Source: Nelumbo lutea
Lineage: Eukaryota; Streptophyta; Magnoliopsida; Proteales; Nelumbonaceae
Length of the DNA: 64,000 nucleotides
Assembly: GCA_022828595.1 (NCBI GenBank)
Contig: JAKGHH010000001.1
Location: forward strand, 143,549,017 to 143,613,016
Direction: 5' to 3'
Shown here piece after piece: positions 43,303 to 53,316 of the stretch (within the stretch, counting starts at the first letter, position 1; the number at the start of each line of letters is the position of its first letter). The notes under the pieces are model-generated. The model was not told the DNA's origin and did not search any database. It saw only the letters and a program-made list of their open reading frames with translations. The position numbers and the translations under genes were made by a program.

Positions 43303-44356
43303 TAAACGGATCGAATTCGAATCGACTCAGTTTAAATTCGAATTTAAAATCGATTATAAAAAATAATATTCCATAGATATTAAATATTTTCGAATTAGAT
43401 TATTCAATCAAATATTCGAATCGATTTGAATTTGACCAGCATGAGACCTAGAATCTTAAATGTCTAAATTTTCAAAGAAAAGTAAGTGATTAGTTTGAGA
43501 AAAAAGACAGGGGATTGACGGCGGCAGTCGTGGGTTTCCGACAATGGGCCAAGTGTGAGTGTGTGAGGGCAGCAGTCGTGGATTCCCGACGGTGCAAATG
43601 CGATGATAGTGAACAATGTTGGCCGATGATGCTGAACTATTGCAGTACAACGATACAAGTGATGCCGGACAGTTGAGGGCCTTGAGGCGTTGAGTTTGAG
43701 TTTGAACAGTGACGAAAGAGGGAGATGGCTGTGGCCGGTGACCGGTGCTTGACTGCTATTATAGATGCTGTCATCGATGCTCACGGATTGTAAAGATTGG
43801 GAATAAAAAAGAGGAAGAGAAGAGGAATTGCGAATAGAAAAGATGGAGGGAGAGAGAGGAAGAGAAGAGGAGGAAGAACTAAGAAGAATGAAATTAAAAC
43901 ATAAAAAAGAGGGACATGAAAGGACAAGAGAGAGGGGGGGAGGGAGAGGCCCAAGAGGGCGAGAGGGGAGGGGAAGCGTTATCGAGAAGAGAGAAGCCCA
44001 AGAGGGGAGGGGAAGGGTCAATGGTCATCCAGAAGAGAGAGAGAGAGAGAGGAGAGGCACGAGAGGGGAGGGGAAGGGTCAATGGTCATCCAGAAGAGAG
44101 AGAGAGAGAGAGGAGAGGCACGAGAGGGGAGGGGAATGGTCATCGAATGACCACTCGAGTAGGTTGGGTGTAGGTGACATCATTTCATGTCAGTTTTTTT
44201 TTTATGAGGACCCTCTTTAAGATTTAAATGTATATAATTATTATTAATATATTTTAATGTATATAATTAATTAAATTCGAATTTTAATGGAATCAGATCA
44301 ACGCGAATTTATATCGAATTTAGAATCGGATAATGGAATACCATTTACGCCCCTAA
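43303..44356. mobile_element. Composite foldback MITE with a purine-rich insert
   Basis: The outer parts pair: TGTAAACGGATCGAATTCGA on the left and ATACCATTTACGCCCCTAA with TCGAATTTAGAATCGGAT on the right. The middle (about 43450-44215) is unrelated and very purine-rich. At 43958-44140 it has a tandem repeat of about 67 bp containing GGTCAATGGTCATCCAGAAG and (GA)n. The frames crossing it on both strands are low-complexity and not genes. Confidence 0.6.
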
Positions 44357-45039
44357 TTTGGGGCCATCGCTAATAATTAATGATTTAGATGTTTCCTAGT
44401 TCAAGCAAGACAAAGCTCAACCTAAGGTTGGTGGTGACGATTTGGTCTAGGAGTCTAGGGTGGTGAGTCTAGAGGCAGTAGGTTAGACAGGAAACATAGT
44501 TTAGAGAAGGTTATTCTAATGGTAATGGCGGTGTGGAGTATTCCAGGAGGGTCAGAGGGCAGGTTGGAGATGCTAGGAACTAATGGTAATATGCTAGATT
44601 TGGCAATGAATGGGCTTGACAATGACATGTAAAAGTTGAAGGTTGAGTCTCAAATTTTGATGCTAGACTCTTACAATTGTAGACAATGATAGATGTGGCT
44701 CATAATACCCCTAAGTAAAAAGCCAAAAAGTTTTCCTTAAGAAAGAGACAACGTGTGGATTTAGGCTTTTGGGTTCAAGGTGAGTGAAACTTCCGGTATT
44801 AAATTGAGTGAGGTGTTTCTGAATGAAAATGGGTTCGATTATGGAGGAACCTTTTACATAAGTATTAGGCTCCTTTTTGCTTTTTACCTTTTTTCTGTTT
44901 GTTGGTTTAATTTGATTTTCTTGTCCTTAGGATTTTTTAGATTTTAGAAGGGGAACCCTGACTGATAGAGTTGCTCAAGTGAGTTTCTTTTGTTAATTTT
45001 TGTCTATTACAGGCGCTGGTGGATGGCCTTGAATGGTCA

Positions 45040-45654
45040 CAAAGAGGCCAAACGAGGATTTGTAGATGGAACTGTTAGGGGTGTAGCCGACCACCGATAG
45101 TTCGTGTTCTCCAGGATTTGATTTCTATATGCAACCCAAATATAATTTTTCTAAGTGAAACTAAAATCCCTTGTGATAAGGCTTCTTGTCTAAGATGTAT
45201 CCCCCATTAATGGGTTATAGTTTCCCTAGTCTTATAGGTAGTCTACTTGTCTTTTGGAAAATAAGTCTCGATGTTTCAGTTGTTTTGAAGGTTAATTTTT
45301 GTCCCCCCATTTTTCTTCTTGGCACCTTCTTTGTTTTTATGGTGAACTAGATAGAAGTAAGTGAAATCTTTTTTTGAAAGTAGGTTTATGATTGGTTCTC
45401 CCGTTGAAGTCATCCCTTTGTAATTATTGGTGATTTGAATAAAGTTGGTTTTTTAAAGAGGATGGATCAAATTCTTCTCTTTGTGGAGAAGATGCTAGTA
45501 GGTGTAAAGTGTTGTAGTCTTTTGTTACGTTGGTTAGGGATGTTAAGCTTCAAGAGGTTTAGCCTTATAAGGGAGGGTTTATATGGCGGAAGTTTGTTTG
45601 TAGTAGGATAATTTCTTTGGATCAAGTTTTGCTGTCCCTATATTGGCTTGGAAT
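45040..45654 (+). pseudogene. LINE ORF2 endonuclease fragment
   Basis: Readable blocks are PPIVRVLQDLISICNPNIIF, LSETKIPCDKASCLR, PSLIGSLLVFWK, and then, in other frames, VIIGDLNKVGF and DVKLQEV-PYKGGFIWRK followed by SRIISLDQVLL. These are the NPDIIFLSETK, GDFN and RLDR-type landmarks of the AP endonuclease in plant L1-like LINEs. The fragment is cut by a MITE at 45655. The stretch 44370-45040 before it may be further LINE sequence but I could not confirm it. Confidence 0.7.
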
Positions 45655-46134
45655 TAGGGGTGTAAACGGATTGAATTTGAATCGGATCAGGCAAATTCGA
45701 ATTTGAATTTGATTAAAAAAATCTGATATCCGACGGATATTGAAAATTAATATTTGAATTCGAATCTAATTAAATATTTAAATTTTTTATTTGATTTAAA
45801 ATTTGACTAATTAATTATTTTAGGTAATTAATAAATATTTTATCTATATAAAGTATATCAATATATAAATTATTTATAATTCAATTATGATATATATAAA
45901 TTACATAAAACATTTAAAAAATTTATGTATTATATATAAGAATTAAATAATCGATCGAATTCAGATATTTATCCAATCGAATCAGGTCATATCCGTATTC
46001 AAATCCGATTAGTTATTCGGTATGAATTGGATATCAAAATTCGACCGATTAGACATTCGAATTATCCAAATTCGATTTGATTATGTTGAATCTCGAATTC
46101 GAAATTGGATTTTCGAATACCATTGACACCCCTA
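45655..46134. mobile_element. Foldback MITE interrupting a LINE fragment
   Basis: Ends TAGGGGTGTAAACGGAT and ACCATTGACACCCCTA are inverted repeats, and the arms carry many GAATTCGAAT-like palindromes. The centre (45780-45960) is AT-rich. I could not find a clear target duplication. Confidence 0.75.
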
Positions 46135-47023
46135 ATTAAAATGAATGGTCTTAACCAATAAAGGGATGAATTGGGTATAGCTTAAAAACTTCCCTCAAAA
46201 ACCAAATATAAGCCTTCTTTAAAGAATGAAACTAAATGTAATGGAATGGAAGGCTTACGGTGTGTGTGTGTGCACGCACATGTGTGTGCACTATGATTAA
46301 AACAATTGAACAACAAGATTTAATAAATAAACAATCAACTGCTTTAATCAATTACGAGAACAATGTAATGCAGTTATACGAAGTCTATGAACAACAAATT
46401 CAAATAACCACAACAAATAAATGTAGCTTAATAAATTAAAAAATGTTGGGTCAATTGATCAATTGTAACAAATCTAGGACTTTTTACAGCAAAAGTGTTA
46501 GTTGCAAGGGTGAAATTTGATTAGGAGACAATTGAAATAAGGTTTGGAATCGAAAGTGTTCTAAACAAATAATGGGGATCACTTATGGTTTTGGTTCTTA
46601 GGCCGGAAGGGTAAATGGTGTCGAGTTTGGGAAATATTGGTATCATTACAAGGTCTTATTTTTTGATTTGATGTGAAGTAAGGTTGTAGGTTGAAAATAT
46701 TCCATATGGAGGATTAAAATCGACTCAAGCTTTGGGTTTTAGGACAAAAGGGTAAATGGTGTCAAATTCTGACGATCTTAGTATAACTAGACTTAGAATT
46801 CCGAGATCTATATATCTATGGGGTTAGATTTCAAATTCAATGTAAAATAAGATTTGGGATAAAAAATATTTTAGACAAAGGGTTAGGATTGGCTTTAGGT
46901 TTCAAGACGGAGAGGAAAATGGTGTTAGATTTGGATGATCTTGGTATCATTGGATTTGGAATCTTGGATTCTAGGTATATAATGGATCGGGTTGGTTTAA
47001 CTTAAATATCCAAATTTTGTAAA
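46135..47023. other. Spacer, no gene recognised
   Basis: A (TG)n/CACA stretch lies at 46260-46290. Three loose copies of a roughly 140-base segment with AAATGGTGT-AAATT-GG and CTTGGTATCATT-like sequence lie at 46610-46950. Origin unknown. Confidence 0.4.
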
Positions 47024-47031
47024 ATTCCAGA

Positions 47032-47351
47032 CAAGGTTTTTAAAATTGGACTGGATAGAGAATCATTCAAGGGTCCAATTCCCGGGTTGAACGGTTCAAC
47101 CGTCTGGTCCAAATAGACAATCCACTCTGACAAAAAAAATAATAAAAAACAAAAAAAAAATTAAAAAACCTAAAAAAAACAACCAAAAACCATTTCAGCG
47201 TGGAAAGTTCGATGGACTAACTACTCGGGTCATCGGTTCGTTAACCAAATCAATGGTTTTTGGCCAAAAAGCGGTTTTAGGGTTAAACAGAACTGGTCAA
47301 GTGACCGATTCCCGATTTTTCTGGTCCGACTGTCTGATTTTGAAAACATTG
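47032..47351. mobile_element. hAT-type MITE with exact 8-bp target duplication
   Basis: Ends CAAGGTTTTTAAAATTGG and TGATTTTGAAAACATTG are imperfect inverted repeats. Flanks are attccaga on both sides (47024-47031, 47352-47359), an exact match. A second member lies at 58160-58474. Confidence 0.88.
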
Positions 47352-47469
47352 ATTCCAGATATGCCTCTAGGTTGATTGAGAGTTAGTTGAGTCATACTTG
47401 AAGTTCAAAGTGCTATACTGAGATAAAAAAATACTAAAGGGTGCAAAAATTATATGTTTTATTGGGGTT

Positions 47470-47770
47470 AATGTAAGACAATGGTTTTATATAAGTGCAT
47501 TAACCCAGCTGACCCGACATGAACTCAAGTTAGACCGAACTGGTTTAGATTAATGAAACATTTAATTTAAGCTTTCTAGAATAATAATTGAAGGGTAAAA
47601 TAGGCAGATAACAAAATACAGAGGAATCTAGAATAGAGTGGTCCAAACACTACAAACATGGCCAGATACCCACATGGGGACCCAATTAACAATACACTCA
47701 TTTTATCCATTATGGAGTGATGAGAAACCCAAATTCTCCCTCCCTCTCTCTCTCTCTCTCTCTTTCTTCT
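47470..47770. repeat. Dispersed repeat, copy B (empty site)
   Basis: Homologous to the outer parts of 41540-42345, without its MITE. It ends with a (CT)n tract at 47743-47764. Confidence 0.7.
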
Positions 47771-48769
47771 TTAAAATCATTGGCTTCTCTCTCATCACAA
47801 GACTTGGCAAAAAGTTGACCCAACCCATGAACCTGACCCAACCCAACCTGAAAAAACAGGGTTAGGTTCTCATATTTAGTTACCTGAATGTGAGAATATC
47901 CCATCCTGACCTAACCTAGAAAAAACTGGGTTGGGTTGGGTTGGGTTATTGGTCAACCCACTGACCCGATTGTCAAGTCTAATTGGGACTACTTATGCAT
48001 TGTTAGAAGTTTCCACTCTTTATTTTTTTTTTCTATTTTGTCTTTACTCTTTATTGTTTACTCTTTAAATTGTTAAATGTTCAAGTTTTTTTATTTTATA
48101 TTTGGAATTTTAATGTTAATTGTTTAAATTTTGACATTTTCATGTAGTTTTTCTTTATTTTTTTTAATTTCAGTTATTTTTTTGGGATGACCCGAAGTAA
48201 CCTATGGATCAAACCTAATCCGAACATTTAAAGTTATGGTCTAGCAATTTACAATTCGACCCACAATCAACCCAAAGCATCTTGACCCAACCTGAACCCG
48301 ACCCACCCAACCCAATTGCCAAGTCTACTCATAACCATTTTCCTTCTAAATTTTGAAGTCAAACCATTAAACTTTTGTTTTTTGTATTGCGAGTATTAAA
48401 GTATCTTATTCATCTTTTCCAACTTTCCTAAAGTTATCTAGTTTGCTTCTCCTTTAGGTTTTAAACTTTATAGGCATAGTCTTCCGCCCAAATTTTATTT
48501 TTGGATGTGATTCATAATTTGGTTAATAAGCGAGAAAGACTTGTTTCTAAGCTAGGCAGCTATTATTGTTTATCATATTTGTTGTTCAGAAATTATACTA
48601 TATTTCATGGGATTAGGTGGCTTCTTGATAAGGCCTTAAGCAAAATTTTTCTTTCTTATCAATGTATGTGTGTAGGAAAGTCCTTGATTGGTGATGTTTT
48701 TTCCTATTATGGTTTCTCTGAATTCTAGTCCTAAGTTAGTAAGAGGTCTAGATAATTATGGAATTTTTT
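47771..48769. other. Spacer with GGGTTGGGTT-rich stretches, no gene
   Basis: 47815-47960 and 48180-48330 contain ACCCAACCCAACC/GGTTGGGTTGGGTT-like sequence and pair with each other, so a further foldback element is likely, but I could not set its borders. Confidence 0.4.
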
Positions 48770-49170
48770 GGTAGCTGCAAGAGGATGCGCATATGCAATG
48801 GAGACTATGTTGGAGATGGAACTGAAGGCCATTATGGCTGCCATTTTGTTTGTAAGGAGTCATGATCTTTCAAGTTTTGGAATTTTGAACAGACTCTTTG
48901 CTTATTGTAAATATGTTGAATGAAGACTTGGAATCAGTACCTTGGTCTGTGTGGCACTTGGTGGACTTTATTTATTTGTATTCTCAAGATTGTAAAGTTT
49001 GTTTATCTTCTATTCATAGGGCTATGAACAACTTAGCCCTTGAAATGGCCTCTAGGGCCAAATCTTTTGTGGAGGAGAGGTGTTGGGTGAATTCTCCTCC
49101 CCCTTTTGTGTGAACTTTCTTGTCCTCCTTTGTTCCTCTAATATAATCTCTCTCTTTATTAAAAAAAAAA
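48770..49170 (+). pseudogene. 3' end of an L1-like LINE (RNase H domain and poly-A tail)
   Basis: The frame at 48898-49113 reads VPWSVWHLVDFIYLYSQ, then SIHRAMNNLALEMASRAKSF and WVNSPPPFV, which matches the end of the RNase H domain in plant LINE ORF2 (HV-RE-N-AAD-LAK pattern). About 50 bases after its stop there is CTTTATT and an A-run at 49161-49170, as expected of a LINE 3' end. Upstream blocks at 48770-48890 are shifted in frame. Confidence 0.72.
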
Positions 49171-49174
49171 GGTC

Positions 49175-50651
49175 ATGTTGGAACAATTTTTTTGGGAGGA
49201 AATCCATACTCAGATTTGAAATATAGCAGTATTTAAACCTTCAAGTCCACATCCTAATTTGGTGATGTAAAAATTGGTTTGTGCATTAGGTTGTGTTTGG
49301 TTGAAGTACAAACTTATTTACAGTATGGGTAAATTTGGTGCAAATTCTGATTTTTTTTTGTTATAAATTTTATCTTATTTTGTTTGGTTGCAGTATAAAT
49401 GAAGTAAAATAAGACCTGAAGCAAAATAAAGTAATCCCCAATACGAAATTAAACAAGAATTTGAATTATTTTCATTTGCAATCCTATGCATTTGTACTAG
49501 TGCAAATAAAATTGCACTGACAAAAAAAAAAGAAAAAAATTTAAGGTTATGATCGTTGAAGTGAGAATGATGAAATTATATCAGGTTAATTTGTGGGGTT
49601 TCATATTTGAATTATTGGTTTCTAACACAAAACAAATGGAAGAATTGTTCATGAGCACAAACAATCCAACCAAATAACTTCATAATTATTCCTAGCTCAG
49701 CCTAAAAATTTCCAGGGTAGGTTTTATTATTAGTCCCATTCCGGGTCTATGTCAGGCCCAGAAATTGTGGGCTAGGCCTGGGACCAATACTTGTGGCCCA
49801 TAACAAAGAGAAAGAAACTCAGATAAACATCTCTCCATAAATCGTAACATGTAAATATGGGAGATGTTCTCAATGTACTGCTATAGTGAGGCATGGGTAG
49901 GATATCCGAACTGAAGAGAAAGGTATACCACCAAATGGAAAATCATGGTAAATACGCTAGCAACTAACTTGCAATTGTGACCCAATTTCCTACTCACTTT
50001 CACTACCCATGCCCTACCCAAAACAAATGGGGATGTGTGAGTACAATTCAAGGTGGATAGAATTATGGCGAGAAATCCGGATTGCTTGCAATTGCCTACG
50101 GTAAATGTAATCTATCGAAGATGGTATCTCAAAGTAACTTCTTGAAATTCTGTCTTTGATAAACCAATCTAGATCTAGAGATTGGCAGTCTTGAAGTTAT
50201 TGAGGAACGTTCATCTATATGTATTCTACAAAGGAAAATCTACGATATTGAAAAGACATGGTATTGGAAGAACTTTGACCAATGAAAGCATCCCATGAAT
50301 TTTGATGAATACCATTTGGTTGGTCATATCTTCTATGATACCGGTTGATTGGTTGTAAGTTTTTCTGGTATCATGATAGAAAGAGGAGTGTGTTGTGGCC
50401 AAGGGTCACATAGCCTTCTCACCTCTCCTATCTCATACATGTGAAATATTTATTTTTTAAAATTTGAAAATGTAAATAATAGATATCTCCCATCAAAGTT
50501 TAGGGACCTTTTTGTCTATCACCATCGTCATCATCTAAGCCTTGCCCCAACTATATTGATGGGCTACATGAATCCTGTTTTGTCATTCTATTTAATTTAG
50601 TGCCACATCCATCATTAAATTAAGGATGTCAAATCATTTCTTACTAGTTTT
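49175..50651. other. Spacer, no gene recognised
   Basis: No coding or clear element. The stretch 49340-49510 has several ATTTGCA/TGCAAATAAAAT words. Likely old repeat debris. Confidence 0.4.
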
Positions 50652-51428
50652 AGGGGTGAGCATTATTTGGTTAAAACTGAAAAACCGAACCAAAATTTTT
50701 GGTTTTGATTTTTGGTTATTTCGTTTGTTTTTTTGGTTTTGTAAAATTTTGGTTTCAGTTTCAGTTTTCAGGTTTAGAAATTCGGTTAACGGTAAAACCG
50801 AATTATATATATATAACATATATAATATGTATAAAATATATTATATTGTATTGTATTATGTATTAAAATATATGATTTATTATATACATTGTATAATATA
50901 TTTATAAACTGCAATATATATTAAAATATATATAGTGTTGAAATTCAGTTTTAACTGAAATAACCAAAAACCGAATCGAAAATTCTGGTTTCAGTTTGGT
51001 TTTTCATCCAAAATTTTGGATTATTCGGCTTGATTTTTAACCAAATAAACCATTTTCTAGGGTGGGAACGAGCCGATCTTTTCATGTGCTGCTCGAGCTC
51101 AGCTCATGAAAAGCTCGGCTTGGCTCAGTTTCAGCCGAGCTCGAGCTCGAGAGGCTCGCGAGCCGACTCTTATATATATTTGATATTTAATATAAAATAT
51201 AATAAAAATATTATAATTCTTAATTTTTTAAATACAAAATAAAATTTTTTATATACAATTTTTATTTTTATAAAATATATAATAAAATATTTTATAAAAT
51301 ATAAAGCAAGCCGAGCTCGAGCTCAAGGTTTGGGCTTGAACCAAGTTCAAGCCTTATAGAATAGTCTCGAGTCTGATACTATTCGGCTCATCTCAACTCG
51401 AATCCACCCCTACCATTTGCTCACCCCT
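50652..51428. mobile_element. Outer MITE of a nested pair
   Basis: The left end AGGGGTGAGCATTATTTGG pairs with the right end ATTTGCTCACCCCT at 51415-51428, which is separated from the rest by the inner element. The interior shows GGTTTTGATTTTTGGTT arms and a TATATA-rich centre (50800-50935). Confidence 0.78.
51058..51412. mobile_element. Inner MITE inserted near the end of the outer one
   Basis: Ends TAGGGTGGGAACGAG and CTCGAATCCACCCCTA are inverted repeats. Flanks ccattttc (51050-51057) and ccatttgc (51413-51420) are an 8-bp duplication with one mismatch. The arms have GAGCTCGAGCTC palindromes and the centre is AT-rich. Confidence 0.82.
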
Positions 51429-51968
51429 AACTACTTCTACCCAAATCTTTTTTTTTTTTTTTTGTCTGCTGCCTCTGTCTCTTTTAACCCCTTCAATTTG
51501 ACCTAGCCTCTTTTAGATATTGGAATCATTTCTTTCTTTGTTTAGGTGAAACCTATTAATTGGCTGCCTTGAAAAATGACAACCATTTACTATTCATGAC
51601 CCCAAAGCATGTACCTCTCAAGTGGTTACATAGTCTGTTCTACAGATCTACTATAAATTTCGATTTTCAGACGCTTATGTTCACTCTTGATTGGTTACAT
51701 AGCATGTTATATAGATCATTGTTTGTAGTAGATCTAAAGTGTGCAAATTGGAACCTTACATAGTTGGCACTCCAACACTCTTGTATCTGAACATGTACCT
51801 CTCAAGCTCAACTTTTTCAGGTATTGATTTTGCAAATATGATGATCCGTTGCATTAACAATAAGGTGTGCAAATGCACTTTCATGCCATAGGGACTTCAA
51901 CTTGAATGTTAATGGCCAGATTAAACCCATCTTAAGTTTTAGTGGGCCCAGGTTGGGCAAGGTCGTTT
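51429..51968. other. Spacer, no gene recognised
   Basis: Two near copies of a segment ATGTACCTCTCAAG-TC (51608, 51794) and GGTTACATAG--TGTT-TA-AGATC (51624, 51692) are present. No gene is seen. Confidence 0.4.
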
Positions 51969-51999
51969 GTGCTTGATGATGCGCATTTTGGTAGCTCCC

Positions 52000-52665
52000 C
52001 GGCTGGCAGGTGACTCGGATGCCTGGTTGAATTATTCCTACCTGGAATGTGGCTTGGATGCCTAGCTGAATGGTTCTTACTTGGAAGGTGGCTTAGACGT
52101 CTAGCTGAATGGTGACGAGCTAGAGAGGTGGCTCTAATGCCTAGTTAAATGGTGACGAGCTAGAGAGGTGGCTCTAATGCCTAGTTAAATGGTGATGAGT
52201 TGGAAAGATGGCTCTGATGCCTAACTGAATGGTGACGAGTTGGAGAGATGGCTCTGTTGCCTAGATGAATGGTGATGAGCTGAAGAGGTGGCTCTGTTGC
52301 CTAGTTGAATTGTGACGAGTTGGAGAGATGGCTCTAACGCCTAACCGAGTGGTGACGAGCTGGAGAGGTGGCTATGTTGCCTAGCTGAATGGTGACGAGC
52401 TAGAGAGTTGGCTTTGTTGCCTAGCTGAATGGTGACAAGCTTGAGAAGTGGCTCTGATGCCTAACTGAGTGGTGACGAGCTGGAGGGGTGGCTTTGTTGC
52501 CTAGTTGAATGGTGACAAGCTGGAGAGGTGGCCCTAATGCCTAATTGAGTGGTGATGAGCTGGAGAGGTGGCTCTGATGTTTAGTTGAGTGGTGACAAGC
52601 TGGAGAGGTGGCTCTAATGCCTAGTTGAATGGTGATGAGCTAGAGAGGTGGCTTTGATGCGACCT
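52000..52665. repeat. 40-bp minisatellite in the solo LTR
   Basis: About 16 copies of a 40-bp unit that contains GTGACGAGCTGGAGAGGTGG and CTCTGATGCCTAGTTGAATG. Copies are well conserved at 52110-52660 and more divergent at the left end. Confidence 0.93.
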
Positions 52666-52827
52666 ACAAGGAAATAATGTCAGAATGCTCGGTTTTCTTT
52701 ACATGGGGTGGGCACTCTAATGCTTAAGTTAGAGAATAAGAGATTTTAAGATAGCTAAATGTGAGAGAGATGGAGAGCTGCGAAAACTAAATTGCGCATC
52801 TACCTGGGTCTCAGGGGCTGATGCCCT

Positions 52828-52835
52828 TATATAGT
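52828..52835 (-). promoter_or_regulatory. TATA box of the solo LTR
   Basis: On the minus strand CTATATAAGGGC followed by ATCAGCCCCTGAG, in the position matching the TATA boxes of the other LTRs of the family. Confidence 0.6.
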
Positions 52836-53316
52836 TGGGTTGCCATGGGTCTTGCGAAACGCTCTCGAAATCCTCAGCCAACAACGTAGGGGTCCGTTCC
52901 ACTTTGGAAGGAGGATAACGTGCCAATTAATAAGGCTTGTCGTTTCCCTCCGATTCGGGCGGGATGAAGATAAGGCCTACGGTTAAGCGTCATGATCCTG
53001 AAGGGTTCGGAGACAACTGACAAGCTTCTAGAGAGGTAGGTTGCCAAGTCGGCAACAGAAGCAGATCGCTAGGTCGGCAGTAGAGGTGGGTCACCAGGTC
53101 GACGAAAAAAGTAGGTCACCAAGTTGACGGAAGAGGCAGGTCGCCAGGTCGGCAACAGAAGTAGGTTACCAGTCGGCGACAGATGCAGGCCACCAGCTGG
53201 GACCCCATTTTGGCTAAGGCAAGTTGTCACCTAGGTGATGTTGGGATGTATTCCAGTTGTTTTGATACCATGTGTCATGATGTCAGTGGAGGGCCAAATC
53301 TGCCCTCATCAGTGTT

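Larger units (their letters stand above)
51974..53311 (-). repeat. Solo LTR of the gypsy LTR family, minus orientation
   Basis: The left end TGATGATGCGCA is the reverse complement of the gypsy LTR end GTGCATCATCA (3093-3103). The right end GGGCCAAATCTGCCCTCATCA is the reverse complement of the LTR start at 61231. Flanks are gtgct (51969-51973) and gtgtt (53312-53316), a 5-bp target duplication with one mismatch. No internal coding sequence adjoins either end. A TATA box is on the minus strand at 52828-52835, and a 40-bp minisatellite fills the part downstream of it. Confidence 0.85.

Noticed and set aside
43464..44220. Overlapping frames of 130-185 codons on both strands
   Set aside because: They come from a purine-rich tandem repeat with (GA)n inside a composite MITE; composition is extremely skewed and both strands are open together.
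52000..52665. CRISPR-like or satellite array of 40-bp units
   Set aside because: No spacers; it is limited to one LTR with clear ends, so it is neither a CRISPR array nor a chromosomal satellite block.
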